Assembly: GCA_963699495.1 (NCBI GenBank)
Contig: CAVOUB010000005.1
Coordinates: forward strand, 868,001-932,000
Reading direction: 5' to 3'
DNA from: JAIBJN01 sp963699495
GTDB lineage: Bacteria > Actinomycetota > Thermoleophilia > Gaiellales > Gaiellaceae
Length of the DNA: 64,000 bases
Shown here: piece after piece, positions 32,275 through 42,167 of the stretch
Layout of the letters: every line of letters starts with the position of its first letter
Position numbering within the stretch: the stretch's first letter is position 1
Notes under the pieces: model-generated
The model's database searches: none
What the model was told of the DNA's origin: nothing
Seen by the model: only the letters and a program-made list of their open reading frames with translations
Program-made: the position numbers and the translations under genes

Positions 32275-32870
32275 CGGAGCTCGGCGCCGGCTGGGTGGGG
32301 GAGCGCTCGCGGGGCCGCTCGCCCTTCCGGATCGCGTTGACAGGGGGCTCGACCCCGCGGCCGGTGTACGAGCGGCTCGCCGAGCAGCCGCTGGACTGGT
32401 CCTCGTGGCACGTCTGGTGGAGCGACGAACGGCTCGTCCCGCCCGAGCACCCGGAGTCGAACGAGCGCCTGGCCCGCGAGGCGCTCCTCTCGCGCGTTCC
32501 CATTCCCGAGGCGCAGATCCACCCGCTGCGCTCGCTGGACGTCGATCTGCCGGACACCTTCGACCTCGTTCTCCTCGGGCTCGGCTCCGACGGCCACACA
32601 GCCTCGCTCTACCCCGGTCACGAGGAGGAGCTCGCCGACCCTGGCCCGCTGGTCTACGTCCCCGTCCCCGGCGTCCCACCGCCGCTTCCCAGGATCAGCT
32701 TCTCGCTGGCATACCTCAACGCCCAGCCGCTGGTCGCGCTCCTCGTCGGCGGGGAGGACAAGCGCGAGGTGCTGGCCCGCGTCCTCGCCGGGGACGAGAC
32801 GCTTCCGGCGACGCGCGTGCGCGCCGCGGAGACGGTCGTCCTCGCGGACGCGGCCGCCGCTTCCAAGTAA
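32247..32870 (+). CDS. pgl: 6-phosphogluconolactonase, start uncertain (possible ACG)
   Basis: Hydrolyses 6-phosphogluconolactone, linking Zwf to Gnd. Motifs: FRIALTGGSTPRPVYERLAE, WHVWWSDERLVPPEHPESN, FDLVLLGLGSDGHTASLYPGH and the C-terminal strand VALLVGGEDKREVLARVL. Family proteins need 15-20 residues before the RIALTGGSTP strand. The only canonical start nearby is the GTG at 32295, which leaves about 10. In the same frame an ACG at 32247 sits 4 bases after a strong GAGGAGG and gives the expected N-terminus (ELLVATDLAELGAGW, 207 aa). I therefore annotate from 32247, allowing that it may be a non-standard start or a base error for ATG. Overlaps opcA by 28 bases. Confidence 0.8.
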   Translation, partial: TELLVATDLAELGAGWVGERSRGRSPFRIALTGGSTPRPVYERLAEQPLDWSSWHVWWSDERLVPPEHPESNERLAREALLSRVPIPEAQIHPLRSLDVDLPDTFDLVLLGLGSDGHTASLYPGHEEELADPGPLVYVPVPGVPPPLPRISFSLAYLNAQPLVALLVGGEDKREVLARVLAGDETLPATRVRAAETVVLADAAAASK

Positions 32871-32889
32871 CAGCCTGTTACTTGGGAAG
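32860..32889. terminator. Bidirectional terminator hairpin spanning both stop codons
   Basis: Arms 32860-32873 and 32875-32889 are complementary apart from one bulged base, forming a long stem through AAGTAACAG/CTGTTACTT. It contains the pgl stop (32868-32870) and the stop of the convergent amidase gene (32878-32880), so both genes finish inside the same palindrome. Confidence 0.6.
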
Positions 32890-33987
32890 GGCCTGCTCGA
32901 GGGCCTCGGCGACAGTGAGGACGAGGGCATCGCCCCTCGGGCGGGCGACGACCTGGATGGACGCCGGCAGGCCGTCCTCGGCCGGGCCGCACGGAAGCGC
33001 GAGGGCCGGCCAGCCCGTCCCGTTGAAGGGTCGCGTCAGGCTGATCATCCGCTCGCGGAGGGCGAGGTCGCCGACCCCGACCGGCGGGGCGACCATGGGC
33101 ATCGTCGGCGTCAGGAGGATGTCGAAACCCTCGAGCGCCTCCAGGGCCCGACCGCGATAGGCCTCGCGCTCCGTGCGGGAGGCTTCCACGGCGGCCTCCG
33201 ACACCGCGAACGCGGCCTCGAGCTTGCGGCGCACGTTCTCACCGTAGAGGTCGGCGTGCTCGGCGAAGAGCTCGCGGTGGACGTCGGCCGCCTCGGCCTG
33301 GAACGCCGGGTTCAGGTCGCCCGGGAGCGGGAAGTCGATGCGCTCGACCGCCGGGAGGAGCGCCGCGGCCTCCTCGACCCGGGCGCGAACGAGCGGATCA
33401 GCCAGCTCCGTCCACGCCAGCGCGGCGCGAACGTCGCCGGATGCCTCCACCAGCTCCGCTCCCAGCGCGCGCAGCATCTCGGTGCAGCCGCCGACCGTCC
33501 GGGCCATCGGGCCGACCACGTCGAAGGTCGGAGCGAGAGGGAAGACACCGTCCACGGGCACGAGCCCCCAGGTCGGCTTGTAGCCGACCACGCCGCAGCA
33601 CGCCGCCGGGAGCCGCACCGAGCCCGCGCTGTCCGTTCCCAGCGCAGCCTCGCAGAGCCCGGCGGCCAGGGCGGCCCCGTTCCCCCCGCTCGAGCCTCCG
33701 GGGATGCGCGCGGGATCCAGCGGGTTGACGACGGCGCCGAAATGCGGGTTGTCGGAGGTGATCCCGTACGCGAACTCGTGCAGGTTCGTCTTGCCGACGA
33801 CCGCGTAGCCCGCCTCTTCCAGCCGGGCCACCGAGCTCGCAGTCCGCCGGGGCATGTGGTCGCGGAAGATCGCCGACCCGTAGGTCGTGACGAGCCCTGC
33901 GGTGTCGATCAAGTCCTTGACCGCGAGCGAGAGGCCGGCCGGCGTCTCCTCCGGCACGGCGAGGAAAGCCCGGTACGGGTCAGGCAA
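32878..33987 (-). CDS. Amidase-signature family amidase
   Basis: A 369-aa member of the amidase signature family, which hydrolyses amide bonds with a Ser-cisSer-Lys triad. Triad segments: Lys in LSLAVKDLIDTAG (about K24), the glycine/serine core PGGSSGGNGAALAAGL with the cis-Ser, and nucleophile Ser in GTDSAGSVRLPAACCGVVGYKPT. It is shorter than GatA (about 480 aa) and has no GatB/C partner nearby, so a catabolic or detoxifying amidase is more likely than a tRNA amidotransferase subunit; substrate unknown. Start is a TTG at 33987 that overlaps the preceding 38-residue gene, implying coupled translation at the tail of the cta gene group. Confidence 0.85.
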   Translation of the reverse strand: MPDPYRAFLAVPEETPAGLSLAVKDLIDTAGLVTTYGSAIFRDHMPRRTASSVARLEEAGYAVVGKTNLHEFAYGITSDNPHFGAVVNPLDPARIPGGSSGGNGAALAAGLCEAALGTDSAGSVRLPAACCGVVGYKPTWGLVPVDGVFPLAPTFDVVGPMARTVGGCTEMLRALGAELVEASGDVRAALAWTELADPLVRARVEEAAALLPAVERIDFPLPGDLNPAFQAEAADVHRELFAEHADLYGENVRRKLEAAFAVSEAAVEASRTEREAYRGRALEALEGFDILLTPTMPMVAPPVGVGDLALRERMISLTRPFNGTGWPALALPCGPAEDGLPASIQVVARPRGDALVLTVAEALEQALPK

Positions 33988-34096
33988 GCGAGTCGTAGAT
34001 GACCGCGATCGCCACCGACCCGGCGAAGAGCAGCAGCGCGAGCCCGAAGAGCAGGAGCCCCAGGCCCACGTTCTTCCTGCTCAGCTCGGGATCCAT
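33980..34096 (-). CDS. 38-residue single-span membrane protein in the cytochrome oxidase gene group
   Basis: A short frame not otherwise explained: MDPELSRKNVGLG, then a hydrophobic stretch (LLLFGLALLLFAGSVAIAVIY) and DSLA-stop. Charges place the N-terminus inside with one membrane helix. It begins 10 bases after the ctaB stop and ends overlapping the amidase start. Tiny one-helix subunits are common in haem-copper oxidases and their assembly complexes, so such a role is plausible from context, but there is no recognised family. Codon bias and the tight spacing on both sides argue that it is a real gene. Confidence 0.6.
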   Translation of the reverse strand: MDPELSRKNVGLGLLLFGLALLLFAGSVAIAVIYDSLA

Positions 34097-34106
34097 CTCA
34101 GTCCCA

Positions 34107-35312
34107 CTAGCCCACCAGGACAGGGTCGATGGCCATGGCGACGAAGAGCAGCGCCAGGTAGGCGAGCGAGTAGCTGAAGAGGCGCCGCGCCCGCGCGGGC
34201 GTCGTCTGGCGCTGCAGGGCGAGCGCGAGCACGATGAAAGCGAGCCCGAGCACCGCGGCCGAGACGAGGTACACCGGCCCGAGCGCCCGGCCGAGCACCG
34301 GCAAGAGCGTCACTCCGACGAGCACGAAGGAGTAAAGGACGATCGACCGCGCGGTCTGGCGCTCGCCGCGCACGACCGGCAGCATCGGGATCCCCGCCGC
34401 CGCGTAGTCCCGCTTGATCAGGAGCGCGAGCGCCCAGAAGTGGGGCGGCGTCCAGAAGAAGACGATGAGGAAGAGCGCGAGCGCCGTCAGGGTCAGGTCC
34501 CCGGTCGCGGCTGCGTAACCGACGAGCGGCGGCACGGCGCCCGCTGCGCCGCCGATGACGATGTTCTGCGGTGTCGAGCGCTTGAGCCAGCGCGTGTACA
34601 CGAGCACGTAGAAGAGGTTTCCGGCGAGGGCGAGGAGCGCCGCGAGCACGTTGACGAAGCTCGTCAGCACGACGTAGGAGACCGCCGAGAGCGCGAGCCC
34701 GAACTCCAGCGCACGCTCGGGCGGCACGCGGCCGGAGGCGACGGGCCGCATTGCCGTGCGCTTCATGTGCGTGTCGATGTCCGCGTCCAGGACGTGGTTG
34801 AGAGCGCTGGCGCCTCCGCAGGCGAGCGCCAGTCCGCCGAGCGTGGCGAGCATGAGCGTCGCCGGCGGCAAGCCGCCCGCGCCGACGATCATCCCGCCGG
34901 CTCCGGTGATCAGCAGCAGCACCATGATCCGCGGCTTCGTCAACGTCACGTAGTCGCGCCACGACGCCCGTGGGACGGGCCTGCCGCCGCGGAAGGCGAC
35001 CGCCGTGCACACGGCGGCGGCTGCGAGCGCGGCGGCACCGAGCGCGACGTGCAGCCAGGTCGGGGCCGAAGCCAGTGCGGCGAGGCCGGCGAGGGAGAAG
35101 AGGAAGAACGACACCCCGGCAGACCAGAGCAGCTCCGGCCGGTCCGGGTGGGCCAGGCGCGCCGCGAGCACCGTGGCGGCGAGGAGGGCGAGGGTCACGT
35201 TCGCGGCGACGTCGTGGGCGAGCCCCCACGAGCCGGTCGCCACCACGACCGCAACGCCGGCGGTACCGGCGATCGCGGTCAGCCGCAGCCAGGGCCCGGG
35301 GCTCGGGCTCAC
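34107..35312 (-). CDS. ctaB: Protoheme IX farnesyltransferase (haem O synthase) with N-terminal membrane extension
   Basis: A 401-aa polytopic enzyme. The C-terminal 290 residues are a UbiA-family prenyltransferase: DYVTLTKPRIMVLLLITG, the first Asp-rich motif NHVLDADIDTHMKRT, the loop RTAMRPVASGRV, and TPHFWALAL-type FFWTPPHFWALALLIKRDY. It adds farnesyl to haem B to give haem O for the oxidase. The first about 110 residues add four hydrophobic segments not found in standard CtaB (about 300 aa); they recall half of a CtaA/COX15 haem A synthase, though I see too little to be sure. GTG start overlaps the ctaD stop (GTGA). Confidence 0.93.
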   Translation of the reverse strand: MSPSPGPWLRLTAIAGTAGVAVVVATGSWGLAHDVAANVTLALLAATVLAARLAHPDRPELLWSAGVSFFLFSLAGLAALASAPTWLHVALGAAALAAAAVCTAVAFRGGRPVPRASWRDYVTLTKPRIMVLLLITGAGGMIVGAGGLPPATLMLATLGGLALACGGASALNHVLDADIDTHMKRTAMRPVASGRVPPERALEFGLALSAVSYVVLTSFVNVLAALLALAGNLFYVLVYTRWLKRSTPQNIVIGGAAGAVPPLVGYAAATGDLTLTALALFLIVFFWTPPHFWALALLIKRDYAAAGIPMLPVVRGERQTARSIVLYSFVLVGVTLLPVLGRALGPVYLVSAAVLGLAFIVLALALQRQTTPARARRLFSYSLAYLALLFVAMAIDPVLVG

Positions 35313-36937
35313 GTCTTCAGCTCCCTGAGCTTCAGGCGCAGGTCACGCAAGGGACGAGGGCTCGAGACGTAGGGCACCGTGTCGAAGTTGTGGGGCGGGG
35401 GCGGGGAGTCCGCGTACCACTCGAGCGTGTCCGCCGTCCACGGGTCGTTCCCGACCCGCGGGCCGCTCCGCCAGCTCTTGCCTGCGTTCCAGATGAAGAC
35501 GAGGAGGGCGATGGCCATGAGGAACGCGCCGAGGGTCGAGATGAGGTTGTACCACTCGAAGAGCCCCTCGCGATCGTACGTGTAGATCCGCCGCGGCATG
35601 CCCATCAGCCCGAGCATGTGCTGCGGGAGGAAGGCTGCATTGAAGCCGATGAACATGAGCCAGAAGTGGGTCTTCGCGAGCCGCTCGTCGTACATGCGCC
35701 CGGTGATCTTCGGGAACCAGTAGTACGTCCCGGCGAAGATCCCGAAGACCGTGCCTCCGAAGAGGACGTAGTGCAGGTGGGCGACGACGTAGTACGAGTC
35801 CTGCGCCTGGTAGTCCACGGGATAGGTCGCGAGCATGATCCCGGAGAGGCCGCCCATCGTGAACAGGGCGATGAAGCCGAGCGCGAAGTAGAGCGGTGCC
35901 CGGAACCAGAGGTGGCCCTTCCAGAGCGTGGCGAGCCAGTTGAAGATCTTGATCGCGGTCGGGATCGCCACCGCGAAGGAGGCGATCATGAACCAGTCCT
36001 GCAGGTAGTCCGGCATCCCGGTCGTGAACATGTGGTGCGCCCAGACGAGCATGCTCGCGAAGGCGATGCCGATCGTCGAGAACGCGATCGCCTTGTAGCC
36101 GAAGATCGGCTTCCGCGAGAAGACCGGGATGACCTCGGAGATCATCCCCATCGCGGGCAGCACCATGATGTAGACCTCGGGGTGGCCGAAGAACCAGAAC
36201 ATGTGCTGCCAGAGCTCCGCCCCTCGCTGCCCGGTGAAGAAGCTCGTCCCGGTCTGCCGGTCGAGGAGGAGCAGCGTGACCGCGGCCGAGATCGTCGGGA
36301 GGACGAGCACGAGCAGCACCGAGTAGGCCTCCATGGCCCAGACGAAGAGCGGGATGCGCATCCAGGTCATCCCCGGCGTGCGCATGTTGTGGATCGTGAC
36401 GATGAAGTTGATCGCCCCGGCCAGCGAGGAGAGCGACGTGAGGTGGAGGCCGAGGATCCAGAGGTCCTGCCCCGTCCCGGGGCTGAACTCCTCCGTCGAG
36501 AGCGGGGTGTAGCCCGTCCAGCCCGAGCTCGCGGCGCCTCCCTGGGCGAGGAAGCTCGAGAGGATGATCAGCCCGCCGAGGAGGAAGAGCCAGTAGGAGA
36601 GGGCGTTCAGGCGCGGGAACGCCATGTCCTTCGCGCCGATCATCAGCGGGACGAGATAGTTGCCGAAGCCCGCCAGGATCGGGACGACGAAGAGGAAGAC
36701 CATCGCCGTCCCGTGGATCGTGAACAGCTGGTTGTAGGAGTTCTTGGTGATGAAGTCGTTGTCCGCCTGCGAGAGCTGTGCCCGCATGAGGAGCGCCATC
36801 ACTCCCGCGGCGAAGAAGAAGAAGTAGGCCGTGACGATGTAGAGGATCCCGATCCGCTTGTGGTCGAGGGTGGTGAGCCAGCTCGTGACGCGTCCGTCGC
36901 GCCAGGTGGGGCTCACCGTCTCCGTGCGGACGGCCAT
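35309..36937 (-). CDS. ctaD: Cytochrome c oxidase subunit I
   Basis: A 542-aa haem-copper oxidase core with 12 membrane spans. Haem ligands and CuB site: low-spin His in YNQLFTIHGTAMVF, GHPEVYIMVLPAMGM with the His-Tyr crosslink, HHMFTTGMPD, and the tandem haem ligands in VVAHLHYVLFGG. Proton-channel region NYLVPLMIGAKDMAFPRLN is type A-like. It reduces oxygen to water and pumps protons. Lies directly after ctaC with no gap and overlaps ctaB. Subunits III and IV are not in this window. Confidence 0.97.
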   Translation of the reverse strand: MAVRTETVSPTWRDGRVTSWLTTLDHKRIGILYIVTAYFFFFAAGVMALLMRAQLSQADNDFITKNSYNQLFTIHGTAMVFLFVVPILAGFGNYLVPLMIGAKDMAFPRLNALSYWLFLLGGLIILSSFLAQGGAASSGWTGYTPLSTEEFSPGTGQDLWILGLHLTSLSSLAGAINFIVTIHNMRTPGMTWMRIPLFVWAMEAYSVLLVLVLPTISAAVTLLLLDRQTGTSFFTGQRGAELWQHMFWFFGHPEVYIMVLPAMGMISEVIPVFSRKPIFGYKAIAFSTIGIAFASMLVWAHHMFTTGMPDYLQDWFMIASFAVAIPTAIKIFNWLATLWKGHLWFRAPLYFALGFIALFTMGGLSGIMLATYPVDYQAQDSYYVVAHLHYVLFGGTVFGIFAGTYYWFPKITGRMYDERLAKTHFWLMFIGFNAAFLPQHMLGLMGMPRRIYTYDREGLFEWYNLISTLGAFLMAIALLVFIWNAGKSWRSGPRVGNDPWTADTLEWYADSPPPPHNFDTVPYVSSPRPLRDLRLKLRELKT

Positions 36938-37969
36938 CTAGCGCGCACCTTCCTGCGGCGGTGCCAGCACCGGGTTGGACTTGATATAGGCGATGAGCGC
37001 CTCGATCTGGAAGGGGGGCCAGCCACGGCCGACGGGCGGCATGTAGTTCGCTGCGCCGGGCGTGTCCTGGCCGTTCTCGAGCAGCTCCGTGAGCGCCCCC
37101 GGTTCGACGAGCTTGGGGCTCCCCGCGATGGGCGGACCGAGGTCTCCCTCCCCGGCGAGGCCGTGGCATTTCGCGCAGACGCGATCCCACGACTGGCGCC
37201 CGAGGGAGAGCTGCGTCGCCCCCGGCTGGTCCTGGCCGGTCAAGAGCCGAAGGTTGTCTTCGTACTCGGACTGCGAGACCACCTCGACGGTGGTCGGCAT
37301 GACCGCATGGAGGACCCCGCAGAGCTCGGCGCAATGGCCCTCGAAGACGCCCTCGTCGACGGGCGTGAAGCGCAGCTCGTTCGTCTTCCCGGGAATGGCG
37401 TCCTTCTTGCCGGTCAGCTCCGGTACCCACCAGCTGTGGTTGACGTCGTAGGAGACGATCTCCAGCCTCACCGGCCGGTCGACGGGGAGCACGAGGGTGT
37501 CGAGGGCGATCTGACCCTCCGGGTAGACGTAGCGCCAGTAGAACTGGTGGCCCTCGACGCGAACGACGAGCTCGTCGGAGCGATTGCCGCCGGCGCCCTG
37601 GACCGTCTCGGAGCGTGCGAGCACGACGGCGGCGATCACGACCAGGATCACGGCCGGGATGATCGTCCAGATGATCTCGATCCGCGTGTTGCCGTGGATC
37701 TGCGGGCCCTCCGCCTCCTCGGGAGTCGAGCCGCGGCGGCGGAAGCGGACGATGAAGAGGATGAGCGCGGCCTCGACGACGACGAAGACGACGGCGCAGA
37801 TGGCGAAGACGAACCAGTAGAGCTGGTTGATCGCCTCGCCGCTCGGGGTCGCCGATTCGGGCGGAGACAGGCCGCCGTTCGCCGGATTCTGGCCCAGCGC
37901 GGCCGGGACGACGCCGAGCGCGAGCACCGCAAGCGCGGCTGCGAGCACGGCGGGCTTCGTCCTCCCCAT
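36938..37969 (-). CDS. ctaC: Cytochrome c oxidase subunit II with fused cytochrome c domain (caa3-type)
   Basis: A 343-aa subunit. Signal segment (7-26, ending ALGQ), two membrane helices (about 49-76 and 98-118), a cupredoxin domain with the CuA ligands H178, C213, C217, H221 and M224 (CAELCGVLHAVM), and a C-terminal cytochrome c domain with CAKCH at 265-269 and an axial Met in NYMPPVG. The fused cytochrome marks a caa3-type oxidase that takes electrons from cytochrome c or directly from complex III. Start at the ATG at 37969; TAGAAT at 37986-37981 on the minus strand would give a very short leader. First gene of ctaC-ctaD-ctaB. Confidence 0.96.
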   Translation of the reverse strand: MGRTKPAVLAAALAVLALGVVPAALGQNPANGGLSPPESATPSGEAINQLYWFVFAICAVVFVVVEAALILFIVRFRRRGSTPEEAEGPQIHGNTRIEIIWTIIPAVILVVIAAVVLARSETVQGAGGNRSDELVVRVEGHQFYWRYVYPEGQIALDTLVLPVDRPVRLEIVSYDVNHSWWVPELTGKKDAIPGKTNELRFTPVDEGVFEGHCAELCGVLHAVMPTTVEVVSQSEYEDNLRLLTGQDQPGATQLSLGRQSWDRVCAKCHGLAGEGDLGPPIAGSPKLVEPGALTELLENGQDTPGAANYMPPVGRGWPPFQIEALIAYIKSNPVLAPPQEGAR

Positions 37970-38075
37970 GAGCCGTTGCGATTCTATTCGCCTCGGCGGG
38001 AGACGGGCTCCGCCACGAATGTCACCCGTTCGGGGGAGTTGCAATTCACCCGAAATGTGGTTCAGTAAGTGCGAG

Positions 38076-38197
38076 CGAGGCACCCTCTTTAGCGGCAAAG
38101 AGAGCCTCGTTATCGGCAACGCCGGAAGCTGGGAGAGGTTTTCGCGCGCCGAGGGGAGATTCGCTTGGGGGAACCCTGTTCCCCCAAGATTCCCCTC
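38076..38197. other. Structured intergenic segment with two strong hairpins, possible RNA or regulatory element
   Basis: The 250-base divergent gap between ctaC and the gene at 38220 holds two stems. First: CGAGGC (38076-38081) with GCCTCG (38104-38109) outside CTCTTT/AAAGAG (38085-38090/38097-38102). Second: GAGGGGA (38151-38157) with TCCCCTC (38191-38197) outside an 11-bp perfect stem (38164-38174 with 38178-38188). The ctaC -10 box is at 37986-37981 and the other gene's at 38208-38213, so the stems lie upstream of both promoters and need another explanation. Confidence 0.45.
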
Positions 38198-38207
38198 ATT
38201 GCGGTAC

Positions 38208-38219
38208 TAGGCTTGCGCT
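38208..38219 (+). promoter_or_regulatory. Putative leaderless promoter
   Basis: TAGGCT at 38208-38213 lies 6 bases before the GTG at 38220, with no Shine-Dalgarno sequence. Same geometry as at 4090, 23683, 24631 and 48057. Confidence 0.5.
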
Positions 38220-38534
38220 GTGCCCGACGAAGCCTGGATCGTCCCACTCCCCGCCGGCGTGACGGAGCCGTTCGAGGTCTTCGTCAACGGCGTGCAGCAG
38301 CAGGCCGGTGTCGACTTCGACGTTCTCGCAGGGACGCTTCGCTTCACGAAGCCGCTCGCGCACGAGGGCCGGCTCGGCCTCCTGCGCTGGGCGAGCATGT
38401 TCTTCGGGGTGGCCGGCACCTACCGCAAGAACGACTCGGTGGACGTCGTCTACGACGCCGGCGGGCGGCGTGTGGTCGCCTCCGGGCTGGAGATCATCCC
38501 GCCAGGCGGGCGAGAACCGTCCCCGTCGAGCTGA
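38220..38534 (+). CDS. Small protein of unknown function
   Basis: A 104-aa protein that I do not recognise. It begins PDEAWIVPLPAGVTEPFEVFVNGVQQQAGVDFDV and continues with alternating beta-strand-like segments (TLRFTKPL, RLGLLRWASMFFG, SVDVVYDAGG). No signal peptide or membrane helix is visible. The phrase EVFVNGVQQ followed by VDFDV resembles repeat units in viral tail and structural proteins that bear a short beta domain, but the match is weak. Leaderless GTG start; the 3' end overlaps the convergent DUF4395 gene by 41 bases. Confidence 0.65.
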   Translation: MPDEAWIVPLPAGVTEPFEVFVNGVQQQAGVDFDVLAGTLRFTKPLAHEGRLGLLRWASMFFGVAGTYRKNDSVDVVYDAGGRRVVASGLEIIPPGGREPSPSS

Positions 38535-39195
38535 CCGCGACGGCGGTGGGGACGAGCGCGACGCCGTACTTGCGCGCGAGCTCCGGGCGCTCGGACACGT
38601 CGACGACGACGACCTCGCGGCCCTCGGCCCGGAAGCGTCGCTCGAGCGTCGTGCAGTCGCTGCAGAGCGGGTGTGTGAACTGGACGACGACCTCGCCGTT
38701 CGGCGTGGCGCCGAAGTCCTCGAGACGTACGCGGTCGAGCCGGTGGGAGCGGACGCCGCGCAGGCGGGCGCCCAGGCGGTACATCTCGCAGCCGGCGCAG
38801 AGGCCGGTCGTCGCCGCGAGAAGGGCGAGCCCTGCGACAAGCAGGCCGAGCGCGGCCCCGAGGGTGGAGAAGCCGAGCGCGTACGAGACCGTCGCCGCGC
38901 CGAGAACTGTGACGCCCACCGTGTTGGCGAAACGCGGAGGGCGTGAGTCCTCGACCGGCCCTTCCCCGACGCGCGGCTGCACGAGCTCGAAGTAGGCGAG
39001 GCAGGGCAGGCAGTAGCGACGGCCGAAGATCAGGCCGATCGCCAGCTGGGCCGCGAGCAGGCCCAGGATCAGCCACCAGCCGGTGAGAGCGGCGACGAGC
39101 GCGAGGACGCCGACCGTCGCCTGGTTGAACCGCGGCGCGCGGGAGTCGATCACGTCCAGGTCGCGGTACGGGTCGGCAGCGCGCCGGTGCTTCAT
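38494..39195 (-). CDS. DUF4395 membrane domain fused to a thioredoxin-like domain
   Basis: A 233-aa protein. Residues about 1-135 are a DUF4395-type membrane domain with four hydrophobic segments, a characteristic PRFNQATVGVLALVAAL start and a CxxC pair in RRYCLPCLAYFEL. A second cysteine pair lies in TTGLCAGCEMYRLGARL. Residues about 160-233 are thioredoxin-like: GEVVVQFTHPLCSDCTTLERRF with CSDC in place of CGPC, then LARKYGVALVPTAVAV containing the cis-Pro-like VPT. The layout suggests membrane-linked thiol-disulphide exchange, as in DsbD or VKOR-like systems, though no partner is visible. Start at the ATG at 39195. Confidence 0.8.
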   Translation of the reverse strand: MKHRRAADPYRDLDVIDSRAPRFNQATVGVLALVAALTGWWLILGLLAAQLAIGLIFGRRYCLPCLAYFELVQPRVGEGPVEDSRPPRFANTVGVTVLGAATVSYALGFSTLGAALGLLVAGLALLAATTGLCAGCEMYRLGARLRGVRSHRLDRVRLEDFGATPNGEVVVQFTHPLCSDCTTLERRFRAEGREVVVVDVSERPELARKYGVALVPTAVAVSSTGTVLARLAG

Positions 39196-39265
39196 TTTAT
39201 GAAGCTTACCGTCTCGGCGGCTTCGTATGCGCGGATCGTTGCGATAGCTATTCTCAGGAAGCGGA

Positions 39266-42103
<2,838 letters not shown>

Positions 42104-42119
42104 GCTCTCGCGTTGCACA

Positions 42120-42133
42120 CGTGCTTCGGCACG
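42120..42133 (+). terminator. UUCG-tetraloop hairpin after sucA
   Basis: CGTGC (42120-42124), TTCG loop, GCACG (42129-42133). It lies 17 bases after the sucA stop and just before the -10-like TACGCT (42136-42141) of the next gene, so it could end the sucA transcript. No T tract. Confidence 0.4.
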
Positions 42134-42167
42134 AGTACGCTCGGCCGAATCCGAAGGAGGTGCCGTC

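Noticed and set aside
38164..38188. Cyclic-di-AMP (ydaO-type) riboswitch because of GGGGGAACCC
   Set aside because: The bases belong to a simple perfect hairpin, other conserved ydaO segments are missing, and the element lies upstream of the inferred promoter.
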